Assembly (NCBI GenBank): GCA_039804165.1
Contig: JBDRZZ010000014.1
Span: forward strand, 1-46,475
Length of the DNA stretch: 46,475 bases
Source: a candidate division WOR-3 bacterium
Lineage (GTDB): Bacteria; Hydrothermota; UBA3072
Reading direction: 5' to 3'
The notes under the pieces are model-generated. The model was not told the origin of the DNA and ran no database searches. It was given only the letters and a program-made list of their open reading frames with translations. Within the stretch, counting starts at the first letter, position 1; every line of letters begins with the position of its first letter. The position numbers and the translations under genes were made by a program. Below are positions 1 through 7,989 of the stretch, piece after piece.

Positions 1-346
1 TTATAATAATGGCCACATAATGCTTGCTCCTTATAAACACACAGGTTTTCTTGAGGAACTTAGTAGAGAGGAAATTTACGAGCTTACTACGCTCCTTCAG
101 GAGTGGCTAAAGGTAATAAAGGAGGCGATGAATCCTGAAGGATTTAACATCGGAATGAACCTTGGAAGAGTGGCTGGAGCGGGCTTTGAGGACCACTTAC
201 ATTATCATATTGTTCCAAGATGGAATGGGGATACAAACTTTATGCCAATAATTGGTGAAACTAAGGTTATCCCAATGTCTTTTCGTGAGTCGTATGAACT
301 TTTACTTAAGACCTACAAAGAAAATTTTAAAAAAGTTAAAAAATAG
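1..346 (+). CDS. HIT-family nucleotide hydrolase/phosphorylase, C-terminal part
   Basis: The gene is cut by the left edge: the frame is open from base 2 and reads YNNGHIMLAPYKHTG before and through the first internal Met, a typical mid-domain HIT stretch. The histidine-triad motif HLHYHIVPRW (bases about 194-223) supplies the nucleophilic His and its partners, and the following NGDTNFMP is typical of the Ap4A phosphorylase/hydrolase branch of the HIT family. Such enzymes cleave dinucleoside polyphosphates or nucleoside phosphoramidates in the cytoplasm. Roughly the first 45 residues are missing from the window. The exact substrate cannot be told from the motif. It is followed by a strong promoter for the next gene, so it is probably the last gene of an upstream operon. 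Confidence 0.85.
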   Translation, partial: YNNGHIMLAPYKHTGFLEELSREEIYELTTLLQEWLKVIKEAMNPEGFNIGMNLGRVAGAGFEDHLHYHIVPRWNGDTNFMPIIGETKVIPMSFRESYELLLKTYKENFKKVKK

Positions 347-348
347 TA

Positions 349-376
349 TTGACAAAATAAAGAAATTCTTTATAAT
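349..376 (+). promoter_or_regulatory. sigma-70-type promoter for the beta-barrel protein gene
   Basis: TTGACA (349-354) and TATAAT (371-376) are separated by 16 bases; both boxes match the consensus perfectly. Transcription would start near 383, giving a leader of about 39 bases that contains the Shine-Dalgarno sequence AAGGAGGTG at 408-416. Confidence 0.8.
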
Positions 377-421
377 TCTTAAGAAGGAAATCTTAAACCA
401 AAACTTTAAGGAGGTGTTCTT

Positions 422-2089
422 ATGAAGAGGTTATGTATGTTGGTAGGTGGGCTGCTTCTTGTATTAGTAGTAAATGCTGATGTAATTATTATTGAAGAAC
501 CGTTTAAGCTTGAGTCCTTTAGGCATCAAGCCACAGCTTCCATTGAAGACGACCTTGATAACGGAATAGATGGAACGGATATTTTTAAAGTGGAAGGAGC
601 TCGGATATACACAAACTTGAGTAACCTTGTCTCAGGTACAGAAACCCAGTTTGATAACTCAAACTCAGAAAATGCAGTCGTGATTGGAGCTATAAGCCCA
701 ATTTATAAGGGTTGGAAAGCTGCTATATTTTATGGTAATGCAAATTATATTGGTTCTATAGATAACTCATCTACTTTTGTTGATCTTCTTAACACGGATA
801 CAGATGAGCCTTTTGATGTAAAGAGAACTACAGAAACAATCACAACTTCTAATGAAAGTGAAGATAGAAATTGTATACTTCTAAATATTGGAAAAGTTTT
901 AGGTGAAGGTTCTAATCTAGCTCTAACTTACAAAAGAATTGGTGTAAAAACTGGAGAAGATTCTGATGAAACTACAGAATATATAGAAAATGACATTGAT
1001 AATTCTAGGATTACAGCTTATCAGAAGGAGAATGAGAATGAGAAAATGGAAAACTCTATTCCTGTAAATCTTTTAGCTCTTTCTTATACAAGACCATATA
1101 AAGGGCTTGAACTGAGAGGGGACTTATACCTAATTATGGGTGCGATGAATGATGAGGAGAGTGGTTTTTCAAGATTTTTCCAGGACTTCTCTCCTTCAGA
1201 TGCCCAGATTGATGAGCTACTTGATTCAAATTTATATAATTCTAAAGATAATGTTAAAGAAAATCTTATAGGAGTTTCTCTTAGACTTGGTGATGTAAAT
1301 GAATTTGGTTTATGGGAACTTGGATGTAATCTTGGAATGATTTTTGGTAGTGGAGATTATGAGTATTCTGAATATCTCCATGAGATCTATCGGGATCAGA
1401 TAGCAACTGGAATAATCCTTATAGATGAAGTTGAAAATGGTGGTACTATTGGTTCAATATCTCCTTCAGGGTGGAATATGGGTCTTTTCGGAAAAGCAGA
1501 GTGGCAGATAAGCCCAAATGTTCGTTGGGGGGTTGGCTTAATTTATAATAATCTCTCTGGAACTTTAAAGTATGATTTAGATTACTCTTTAGATAATCGT
1601 TATACTTTTAATAATGGGAATGGGGTAAATGATTGGGCTGACTCTACGAGAACCGAAGAAGGAGGAATTTCATTAGTTAGGACCCAGAAGCTAAGTATAA
1701 ATAATATTGCTATACCAACAGGGATTGAGATAAGCTTTGGTAAACATAAAGATTGGGCTCTCCGTTTTGGAGCTTTGGGAATTACTTCGAAGTCTTCTGT
1801 GACTTCTTCCCAAGAGTATGATGAAAACTCTATCCAGAGGAACACCGTAACTACTGTTCGTGGAGATGGTAGTAGAACGGAAACAATAGATGATGAGGTA
1901 GTTTACACAGATGGAGAAGCCACAGAAGGTTCTACAAGTAGGTCTGTATATTACACTTATGGCCTCGGTTGGAAGCCTTCCAGAGATTTATCTCTTGATC
2001 TTATTGGGATGTTTGATGGAGAAGGAGAGTTACTCTCTACAGATTGGTTTAAGTCTTTAAAGATCTCAGCTACTATTGTTATTAGATAG
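422..2089 (+). CDS. Predicted outer-membrane beta-barrel protein
   Basis: This 555-residue protein starts with a signal peptide (MKRL, hydrophobic to about residue 19, likely cleavage after VNA). The rest consists of alternating short hydrophobic stretches and Asp/Asn/Ser/Thr/Glu-rich loops, with no long hydrophobic helix, and it ends in an aromatic-poor strand finishing in VIR. This composition is what outer-membrane barrels look like; I recognise no named family. The ATG is well supported by AAGGAGGTG five bases upstream. The gene is a single transcription unit, with a perfect promoter in front and a strong hairpin terminator behind, which suggests high expression, as expected of a major porin-like or surface protein. 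It faces the tol operon tail to tail. A soluble periplasmic beta-rich protein is the alternative. Confidence 0.7.
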   Translation: MKRLCMLVGGLLLVLVVNADVIIIEEPFKLESFRHQATASIEDDLDNGIDGTDIFKVEGARIYTNLSNLVSGTETQFDNSNSENAVVIGAISPIYKGWKAAIFYGNANYIGSIDNSSTFVDLLNTDTDEPFDVKRTTETITTSNESEDRNCILLNIGKVLGEGSNLALTYKRIGVKTGEDSDETTEYIENDIDNSRITAYQKENENEKMENSIPVNLLALSYTRPYKGLELRGDLYLIMGAMNDEESGFSRFFQDFSPSDAQIDELLDSNLYNSKDNVKENLIGVSLRLGDVNEFGLWELGCNLGMIFGSGDYEYSEYLHEIYRDQIATGIILIDEVENGGTIGSISPSGWNMGLFGKAEWQISPNVRWGVGLIYNNLSGTLKYDLDYSLDNRYTFNNGNGVNDWADSTRTEEGGISLVRTQKLSINNIAIPTGIEISFGKHKDWALRFGALGITSKSSVTSSQEYDENSIQRNTVTTVRGDGSRTETIDDEVVYTDGEATEGSTSRSVYYTYGLGWKPSRDLSLDLIGMFDGEGELLSTDWFKSLKISATIVIR

Positions 2090-2105
2090 TTATTGATTTC
2101 ATCTT

Positions 2106-2145
2106 AAGAACCCCTAAGGTAAAAACCTTAGGGGTTCTTTTTTAT
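2106..2145. terminator. Rho-independent terminator between convergent units
   Basis: A perfect 15-bp stem (2106-2120 with 2125-2139) with an AAAA loop is followed by a T-rich run on the plus strand. On the minus strand the tail is shorter, but the same hairpin may also end the tol operon. Confidence 0.9.
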
Positions 2146-2171
2146 TATATGTAAAATTGAAGACTCTTAAT

Positions 2172-3401
2172 TTACTTTAAAAAAGGGGACCACTCTGGAG
2201 AAAATATAGTAAAACCATTTGTGAGTTTACGTTGTCTTGTTCCATCCCAGTTCATTGTCCAAAGTTCATACTGTCCTGTTCTATTAGAAGTAAAAACAAT
2301 ATGTAATCCATCTGGAGACCAAGATGGATCTTCGTTGTTCCCTTCAAAGGTGACCTGGACTGGCTGAAAGCCATTAATATCTGTAATAAAGATTTGTTGA
2401 GAATAATCTGATTGCCTTGAAACATATGCAATTAAATCACCTCTTGGCGACCAGGAAGGAGAAGTATTATAATTACCATGGTAAGTCAATCTTCTAAGAT
2501 TCCCCCCGTAAATGTCCATAATGTAAATCTGAGGTGTCCCAGATCTGTCAGAGACAAAGGCAATTTCTCTACCATTTGGAGAAAAAACAGGAGAGCAGTC
2601 AACCGAACTTGTGTAAGTGAGCCTATTCAATTTTTTATTTTCCAAATCAAGAATATAAATTTCAGCGTTTCCATCTTTTGAGAGAGTTAAAGCGACCTTT
2701 GTCCCATCCGGAGACCAATCTGGTGCATAATTTAACCCTTTATAAGAAGAAATTGTTCTTAGACTTTTTGTGTTAAGATCTAATAAATTTAACACTAGCC
2801 GATCAACATCATATGAAGAATATAATATCCTTCCTCCAGAAGGTTCCCAAGTTGGAAAAAGATTTAAACTACCATTTACCGTAAGAGGAATAAAATTATA
2901 GCCATCATAATCAATTAATCCTAATTCTTTTGCTGGTCCTTTTTTATAAGAAAATACAATTTTTGTTGAAGCAATTCCTTTTTCTCCCGTTAGGGTTTCA
3001 ATAATATTATCTGAGATTTTATGAGCAAAGCTTCTTAATTCACCTTTAACTTCTAAATTAAAAGCCACTATTTTTTCTTTTGACTTTAAATCCTTTAAAA
3101 TAATTTCTAAGTTTGGTTCATTTCCAATTCCTTGCAGGACTACCCCACTTTTATCAGGGTTTTGAAGAGAAGAGGTGTCCGAGTAAATATCAAAATATAA
3201 AGAGTAATCAAGATCATATTTTATAATTCCCTCAATTATTTCTATATTTTTCTTAAAAGTAGAAGAACCCTCAGCCTTGAATGTTTCCATAAATAGATTT
3301 ATTTTCCCTCCCCCATAGTCAGTGAGTCTAAGGAAGACCTCTTGGGCGAAAAGAATCTTAGAAACAGAAATAAATATTAGAGTAAAAATAAACTTTTTCA
3401 T
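2172..3401 (-). CDS. tolB: Tol-Pal system beta-propeller protein TolB
   Basis: TolB is the periplasmic member of the Tol-Pal system, linking the inner-membrane TolQRA motor to Pal and helping outer-membrane constriction at division. The 409-residue protein has a signal peptide (MKKFIFTLIFISVSKILFAQ), an N-terminal alpha/beta domain to about residue 160, and then six PD40-type propeller blades with repeats of the form PxWSPDG...IAYVS..., for example SWSPDGLHIVFTSN near the C-terminus. Its start overlaps the end of the TolA-like gene by four bases (ATGA), so it is the last gene of the pal-cpoB-tolQRAB operon. Length matches the family (about 400-430). Identification is firm from repeats plus context. 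Confidence 0.93.
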   Translation of the reverse strand: MKKFIFTLIFISVSKILFAQEVFLRLTDYGGGKINLFMETFKAEGSSTFKKNIEIIEGIIKYDLDYSLYFDIYSDTSSLQNPDKSGVVLQGIGNEPNLEIILKDLKSKEKIVAFNLEVKGELRSFAHKISDNIIETLTGEKGIASTKIVFSYKKGPAKELGLIDYDGYNFIPLTVNGSLNLFPTWEPSGGRILYSSYDVDRLVLNLLDLNTKSLRTISSYKGLNYAPDWSPDGTKVALTLSKDGNAEIYILDLENKKLNRLTYTSSVDCSPVFSPNGREIAFVSDRSGTPQIYIMDIYGGNLRRLTYHGNYNTSPSWSPRGDLIAYVSRQSDYSQQIFITDINGFQPVQVTFEGNNEDPSWSPDGLHIVFTSNRTGQYELWTMNWDGTRQRKLTNGFTIFSPEWSPFLK

Positions 3402-3985
3402 TTTCCTGTTAAGAATTCTAAGTGGACTTTTAGGTAATCTTCAGAAAATTCCTCAGGTAGAGGCGGAAGCTTCTTTGTAAGAGAGACGGCTCTTATTGTG
3501 GATTCATTATATAAATTATCTCCAGAATCATATTCAAGACGAATATTTGAAATTACACCATCTTTATCTACCTCAAAGTAAACAATGCTTTTTAAAATAA
3601 CATCTTTTTCTCGATAAGGATTATTCCAATTTCCCGCAATTTTATTTAATAAAATGTTTAGATAATAAGAATAAGTAAAACCTCTCCCGCTTCCCGTATA
3701 AATTCGAGGGGTAATATCTGGCAATCCTTTAGTTGTTTTTGAGGTGGTTTCTTGCTTTATTTCCTTCTTTTTGTTTTCTGGAGGTCTCTTTTTTTCTTTT
3801 TGAGGTTTTGTTTTTTCCTCTAAAGGAAGAGGTTTACTTGCCACTTTTGGTTGAGGAAGGGGCGCAAAACTGACCTTATAAACTTCAATCTGAGGAATCT
3901 TTTTAAAACTGCTTCTTGTGGATATTCCAACAATAGAGAAAATTGTGGAATGGAGTAATAAAGAAAAAAGATAGTAGCGATTCAT
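3398..3985 (-). CDS. tolA: TolA/TonB-like energy-coupling protein
   Basis: This 195-residue protein has one N-terminal membrane helix (about residues 5-21), a Pro/Lys/Glu-rich periplasm-spanning linker (about 45-90), and a TonB/TolA-type C-terminal domain (about 105-195) that includes the stretch VDKDGVISNIRLEYDSG. In the family such proteins carry force from TolQR across the periplasm to TolB and Pal. It lies between tolR and tolB with four-base overlaps on both sides, which argues for the TolA role over a siderophore TonB. The linker is far shorter than the long helical TolA domain II of proteobacteria, so the architecture is closer to TonB. Confidence 0.82.
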   Translation of the reverse strand: MNRYYLFSLLLHSTIFSIVGISTRSSFKKIPQIEVYKVSFAPLPQPKVASKPLPLEEKTKPQKEKKRPPENKKKEIKQETTSKTTKGLPDITPRIYTGSGRGFTYSYYLNILLNKIAGNWNNPYREKDVILKSIVYFEVDKDGVISNIRLEYDSGDNLYNESTIRAVSLTKKLPPLPEEFSEDYLKVHLEFLTGK

Positions 3986-4389
3986 TCTTTCTCCGAAACT
4001 TCTGCCACAAGCCCTAATTCTTTCACACCTACCTTTTTAATCTTACCTATAATTTTAACGACAAAACCATAATCTAAACTCTTGTCTGCCTTAAGATAAA
4101 CAATTACACCAGGAGGTTTTTCCTTTAATATTGTAGTAAGCTTCGATTCGAAATCCTTTAAGGAAATGGGGGAATCTTCTATGAACAGAGTTTTATCTTC
4201 TTTTATTGTTATTGTTAATCCTTCTTCGTCTTGAGGAAGTGAAGCTTCTATTTCGGGTAAATCTACACTAATTCCAGGGGTCATCATTGGAGCGGTTATG
4301 ATAAAAACGACTAAAATTGTAAGAGCGACATCAACGAGATTTGTGATATTTAAGTCTTGAATTAGACCGTTATTTCTCTTCACTTTCAA
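3982..4389 (-). CDS. tolR: TolR/ExbD-family proton-channel protein
   Basis: The 135-residue protein has the ExbD/TolR layout: a short basic cytoplasmic N-terminus, one membrane helix (about residues 18-38) carrying the conserved Asp (LVDVALTILVVF), and a periplasmic domain with the SVDLPE motif followed by a TolR-type fold. That Asp is the proton-pathway residue in the family. It overlaps tolQ by 20 bases and tolA by four, so the three are translated from one mRNA, and the complex TolQ-TolR would use the proton-motive force to drive TolA. ExbD is the alternative, but the gene order supports TolR. Confidence 0.92.
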   Translation of the reverse strand: MKVKRNNGLIQDLNITNLVDVALTILVVFIITAPMMTPGISVDLPEIEASLPQDEEGLTITIKEDKTLFIEDSPISLKDFESKLTTILKEKPPGVIVYLKADKSLDYGFVVKIIGKIKKVGVKELGLVAEVSEKE

Positions 4390-5038
4390 CTAATTTCTTT
4401 TTGAGATTTGCAAATGCCTCACTTATAAATTTATCAAGTTCTGAATCCAATTTTATTATCCTACTCCTTAAGGAGTTATTAAATACTAAAGCTGGTATTG
4501 CCACTAATAGTCCATAGACAGTCGTGATTAAAGCATCAGATATTCCTGGAGCGACAACTGTAATGTGTGCTGAGCCCCTAGCTCTAATCTCTAAAAAGGC
4601 TTCCATAATTCCCCACACGGTTCCCAAAAGCCCTAAGAAAGGAGCTGTGGCTACAATTGTCCCTAAGACAGGTAAGCTATTTTCTAAGTTTTCTATTTCG
4701 CTTATTTTTGTTCTTTCCATTGCGAGTTTTATATTATCAGCAAGTTCTACTTTTTTAGGGTTGGAGCTTGTTTTTAGTGTTTTAAATTCTTCAAGACCAC
4801 TTTTTAAAATTTTTCCGTAAGAGCTTTTATCCAATAAATATAATTGTTTTTCTATTTCTTCAGAGTTTTTTATAATTTGATAACTCGTAAAAAAATTTTG
4901 ATTCATTCTTCTTATTGATTTCAAATCATGTAGTTTTTTAAAAAATATAGCCCAGGAAGAAATAGAAGAGAAAACCAAAATAATCATTATAATTTGGGCA
5001 ACAAAGCCTGACTCAAGAAAAACTTGAAAGATATTCAT
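4370..5038 (-). CDS. tolQ: TolQ/ExbB-family (MotA-like) proton-channel protein
   Basis: The 222-residue protein has three hydrophobic helices (about 12-32, 120-145 and 165-188) with a cytoplasmic domain between the first two, the standard TolQ/ExbB arrangement. The second helix region carries APFLGLLGTVWGIMEAF and the third DALITTVYGLLVAIPA, both hallmark MotA/TolQ/ExbB segments lining the proton channel. The start codon overlaps the cpoB stop (ATGA, 5035-5038). It should assemble with the adjacent TolR into the stator-like motor that energises TolA. Confidence 0.93.
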   Translation of the reverse strand: MNIFQVFLESGFVAQIIMIILVFSSISSWAIFFKKLHDLKSIRRMNQNFFTSYQIIKNSEEIEKQLYLLDKSSYGKILKSGLEEFKTLKTSSNPKKVELADNIKLAMERTKISEIENLENSLPVLGTIVATAPFLGLLGTVWGIMEAFLEIRARGSAHITVVAPGISDALITTVYGLLVAIPALVFNNSLRSRIIKLDSELDKFISEAFANLKKKLVESEEK

Positions 5039-5706
5039 TTTTTCAATTGAGTTTTTGCAAGATTAGCTTCTGGCGAATTTGGAAATTCGGTTAACACCCT
5101 TTCGAAATACATCCTTGCGGTTTTTAAATCTTTTGCTTCTTTATAGATTAATCCGATTTTATATAAAGCCGTAGGGACTTTGTTACTTTCAGGATAAACG
5201 TTTTTTAATTCATTAAATGTGTCAACTGCTTCTTGCATTTTTCCCATCGCATAATAACACTCTCCAATCCAGTATAAGGCATTGTCAGAGAGAGACGAAT
5301 TGGGAGCAACTTTAAGATAAGATTTAAATCCACTTATTGCTTCAGAATAATTACCTTTCACATAGTTTAGGTAAGCTGATTCATAAGTTATTCTTGCTTC
5401 TGGAGGTATAGAAGCTCCTTCCCCAGTGTCTGGGACAGCACTTTTAGCTCTTCCTCTTGTAGCAAGAAGGGCTTCTGTTTCGCTTAATCTGTTATTCAAC
5501 ATTTCTAATTTTTCGGTAAGTTCTTCCATCTTTGTATATAAATCTGCTCTTAATTGAGTTATTTCTTTTGATTGTTTAGAAGTATAATACCTTAAACTGT
5601 CAAGCTCCCAGAAATAATTATTCCACCTTGCTCTTGTAGTACATCCTTTTAAGGCAAGGAGTGCAATAAAAGCACTCCCTACCTTTTTTAAATTTTTAAA
5701 AAGCAT
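5035..5706 (-). CDS. cpoB: CpoB/YbgF-like Tol-Pal system TPR lipoprotein
   Basis: CpoB (YbgF) links the Tol system with peptidoglycan synthesis at the septum. The 223-residue protein shows an N-terminal hydrophobic segment ending in a plausible lipobox (LALKGC, Cys at about 22), a coiled-coil stretch (about 45-80, the trimerisation region of the family) and three TPR-like repeats (about 105-223). The E. coli protein is soluble in the periplasm; here the Cys suggests a lipoprotein, a difference worth noting. No Shine-Dalgarno is visible before the ATG, but it lies only 28 bases after pal. It overlaps tolQ by four bases. Confidence 0.85.
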   Translation of the reverse strand: MLFKNLKKVGSAFIALLALKGCTTRARWNNYFWELDSLRYYTSKQSKEITQLRADLYTKMEELTEKLEMLNNRLSETEALLATRGRAKSAVPDTGEGASIPPEARITYESAYLNYVKGNYSEAISGFKSYLKVAPNSSLSDNALYWIGECYYAMGKMQEAVDTFNELKNVYPESNKVPTALYKIGLIYKEAKDLKTARMYFERVLTEFPNSPEANLAKTQLKK

Positions 5707-5734
5707 TTTTTAAGTTAAACTTAACTTTAATTAT

Positions 5735-6184
5735 TTACTTTATAGTGAACTCGCACCTTCTGTTTTTCTTAAGATCTTTTGGGTCAAGAGGTCTTTCCTC
5801 ACCATAGCTGATTGTGGATAGCTGAGTTGAAGGAACGCCAAGATTTACAAGATAATCATAAGCGGCTTTTGCTCTTCTTTCGCCAAGAGCCATATTATAC
5901 TCAGCAGTTCCAATTTCGCAACAATGCCCTTCAATAACAACATTTACTTCAGGATATAACTTTAGCATCTCAGCATTCTGTTTTAGAACCTCAGCTGCAT
6001 CAGGACGTATATCTGATTTATCAAAATCAAAGAATATCCTGTTTAAAACTAGAGCTGGTCTCTCAGGAGCTTTTTCTTCCACCACTTCTTCTGGTTCTTC
6101 CACTACTACTTCTTGTCTTCTTGGACAACCAAGGAGTAAAACAATCACCAATATACTTGCTAATGCTAATTTTAGATAACGCAT
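5735..6184 (-). CDS. pal: Peptidoglycan-associated lipoprotein Pal
   Basis: Pal anchors the outer membrane to peptidoglycan. The 149-residue protein has a lipoprotein signal with lipobox VLLLGC (Cys20), a short acidic linker (about 21-42) and an OmpA-like domain (about 45-149) with FFDFDKSDIRPDA and LGERRAKAAYDYL. The peptidoglycan-binding loop reads GHCCEIGTAEYN: the Asp that contacts the diaminopimelate in characterised OmpA-like domains is Cys89 here, whereas the Arg of the LxxxRA motif is kept. It is the first gene of the tol operon, with Shine-Dalgarno AAGGAGGAG before the ATG and a promoter at 6220-6247. Longer minus-strand frames over this start have no support. Confidence 0.92.
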   Translation of the reverse strand: MRYLKLALASILVIVLLLGCPRRQEVVVEEPEEVVEEKAPERPALVLNRIFFDFDKSDIRPDAAEVLKQNAEMLKLYPEVNVVIEGHCCEIGTAEYNMALGERRAKAAYDYLVNLGVPSTQLSTISYGEERPLDPKDLKKNRRCEFTIK

Positions 6185-6219
6185 CCTCTCCTCCTTTCTT
6201 TTGTTTGTGTTTGGAAATA

Positions 6220-6247
6220 TAAATAATCAAAAAAGTAAAAATGTCAA
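6220..6247 (-). promoter_or_regulatory. Promoter of the pal-tol operon
   Basis: On the minus strand, TTGACA (6247-6242) and TATTTA (6225-6220) are 16 bases apart, about 36 bases upstream of the pal ATG, with the Shine-Dalgarno sequence in between. It diverges from the ftcD promoter. Confidence 0.65.
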
Positions 6248-6283
6248 TAGGCAAATTTCTTTCAAATGAATCAATCCCCCTTC

Positions 6284-6311
6284 TTGACTTTGACTATTTC
6301 CTTAATATTAT
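6284..6311 (+). promoter_or_regulatory. Promoter of ftcD, positioned for a leaderless mRNA
   Basis: TTGACT (6284-6289) and TATTAT (6306-6311) are 16 bases apart. Only seven bases separate the -10 box from the ATG at 6319, so the expected start site falls at or next to the start codon. No Shine-Dalgarno sequence is evident. The same geometry occurs at era. Confidence 0.6.
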
Positions 6312-6318
6312 TAAAAGA

Positions 6319-7341
6319 ATGAAACTTATTGAATGTATTCCAAACTTCTCTGAAGGAAGAAATAAAAATAAAATAGAAGAAATAATAAAAGAAGTAGAAA
6401 AAACATCTGGGGTTTTCATCTTAGATGTTCACTCAGGCTTTTCGACGAATAGGACTGTTTTAACGATGGTTGGGACTCCAAAAGGAATAGAGGAAGCAGC
6501 TTTTAAATTGTATAGAAAGGCTTCCGAATTAATTGATATGAGAAACCACAGAGGTGTTCATCCAAGGATCGGAGCTATTGATGTTTGTCCATTTATTCCT
6601 ATTAAAAATACTAAAATGGAGGAATGCATAAAGATTGCAAAGAGTCTTGGAGAAAAAGTCGCGGAAGAACTTAAAATTCCAGTATACCTATATGGGAAAG
6701 CTTCCTCTACTAAAGAGAGAGAGGACTTATCTACCATAAGAAAATTTGAATACGAAGGGCTTAAGGAAAGAATTCACTTACCTTTTTGGAAACCAGACTT
6801 TGGAGAAGCGAAGATGGATGAAAGAAAGGGGGCAACATTAATAGGAGCGAGAGACTTGTTAATTGCTTTTAATATAAACCTTAATACAAAAGATAAAAGA
6901 ATTGCAAGTGAAATCGCAGGAAAAATAAGAGAATCAGGTTTTATGAAGGTGAGTAACGGTAGGAAAGTGAGAGTACCGGGAAAACTGAAAGGTGTAAGAG
7001 CAATTGGATGGTATATAGAAGAATTAGGCTGTGCTCAAGTTTCTTCTAATTTGACGGACTTCAAAAAAACACCTCTTTATCTTCTCTTTGAAGAGGTAAA
7101 AAAAGAAGCAGAGAAACTTTGTGTTGAGGTAAGAGGTAGTGAATTAGTTGGGCTTATTCCGGAAGAAGCGCTAATTGAGAGTGGTAAGTTCTATTCGAAA
7201 GGTAGAAATTCCTTAAGGAAGAAAGAGTTAATTGAAATAGCTATTAATTGTCTTGGACTTTCAGAAAAAGAGAAGTTTGAACCTAATAATAAGATCCTTG
7301 AATATAAATTAAAAAATATAAATGGATATTTTAATCTCTGA
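6319..7341 (+). CDS. ftcD: Glutamate formiminotransferase
   Basis: This enzyme transfers the formimino group of N-formiminoglutamate to tetrahydrofolate (the histidine-degradation to folate link) or works in reverse. The 340-residue protein begins MKLIECIPNFSEGR, the standard start of the family, continues with DVHSGFSTNRTVLTMVG and has the HRGVHPRIGAIDVCPFIP block that forms the folate/glutamate site. The frame is open 78 bases further upstream, but the family N-terminus and the promoter both support the ATG at 6319. It is about 40 residues longer than the usual 300, with an extra Lys/Glu-rich tail. It overlaps the cyclodeaminase gene by 20 bases. No histidine-utilisation genes are nearby. 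Confidence 0.92.
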   Translation: MKLIECIPNFSEGRNKNKIEEIIKEVEKTSGVFILDVHSGFSTNRTVLTMVGTPKGIEEAAFKLYRKASELIDMRNHRGVHPRIGAIDVCPFIPIKNTKMEECIKIAKSLGEKVAEELKIPVYLYGKASSTKEREDLSTIRKFEYEGLKERIHLPFWKPDFGEAKMDERKGATLIGARDLLIAFNINLNTKDKRIASEIAGKIRESGFMKVSNGRKVRVPGKLKGVRAIGWYIEELGCAQVSSNLTDFKKTPLYLLFEEVKKEAEKLCVEVRGSELVGLIPEEALIESGKFYSKGRNSLRKKELIEIAINCLGLSEKEKFEPNNKILEYKLKNINGYFNL

Positions 7342-7942
7342 TTTTATAGAAAGACTTTCTTCTTCTTCTCCAACCCCAGGAGGAGGTTCTGTTACTGCTC
7401 TTCTTGGAGCATTTTCTTCTTCTCTTACAATGATGGTTGGAAATCTCACATATGGTAAAAAGAAATATGAGGAAGCCTGGGATAAGGCTAAAGAGGTAAT
7501 TGATGAAGCGAAGAATCTTAATGAAGAATTTCTTTTACTTTTTTATGAGGATATGGAAGCTTTTACAAAACTCTTGGCTTCTTTTAGCTTACCAAGAGAA
7601 ACTGAAGAAGAGAAGAAAAGAAGAGAGGAAGAAATAGAAAAAGCAACAAAAAAAGCAATAGAAGTTCCTTTAAAAGTGATGGAAAAGAGTAAAAAATGTT
7701 TGGAACTAACATTGATAATGGCAAAAATTGGGAATTTGAATGCCATTAGTGATGTAGGGATTGCAGGAGAGATAGCTTTTTCTGCTTGTAAAAGTGCGTC
7801 TTTTAATGTCCTTATTAATTTAAAATTTTTGAAAGATTCAGAATACTCTTTGGAAATTGAGAAAAGGCAAAGAGAAATTTTAGATGAAGTGAGAGCTCTT
7901 AAAGAAGAAATTGAGTCAATTGTAATAAAAAAGATTAAATAA
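7322..7942 (+). CDS. fchA: Formiminotetrahydrofolate cyclodeaminase
   Basis: Cyclodeaminase converts 5-formiminotetrahydrofolate to 5,10-methenyltetrahydrofolate and ammonia. The 206-residue, mostly helical protein carries the family signature SPTPGGGSVTALLGAF near residues 16-31 and the NLNAISDVGIAGEIAFSAC block about residues 138-157. It overlaps ftcD by 20 bases in another frame, so the two consecutive steps of the pathway are translationally coupled but separate, unlike the fused animal enzyme. There is no terminator before the downstream tRNA promoter. Confidence 0.92.
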   Translation: MDILISDFIERLSSSSPTPGGGSVTALLGAFSSSLTMMVGNLTYGKKKYEEAWDKAKEVIDEAKNLNEEFLLLFYEDMEAFTKLLASFSLPRETEEEKKRREEEIEKATKKAIEVPLKVMEKSKKCLELTLIMAKIGNLNAISDVGIAGEIAFSACKSASFNVLINLKFLKDSEYSLEIEKRQREILDEVRALKEEIESIVIKKIK

Positions 7943-7946
7943 AGGG

Positions 7947-7974
7947 TTGATTATTTTATTTTATTTTATATAAT
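7947..7974 (+). promoter_or_regulatory. Promoter of tRNA-Lys
   Basis: TTGATT (7947-7952) and TATAAT (7969-7974) are separated by 16 bases, 15 bases upstream of the tRNA 5' end. Confidence 0.7.
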
Positions 7975-7989
7975 ATAATAAAAATATTT

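Noticed and set aside
1600-1845. Minus-strand open frame inside the beta-barrel gene
   Set aside because: It is a shadow of a well-supported plus-strand gene with its own promoter, ribosome-binding site and terminator; no family resemblance.
6063-6254. Alternative minus-strand frame over the pal start
   Set aside because: It is out of frame with the clear lipoprotein Pal and has no support from a ribosome-binding site.
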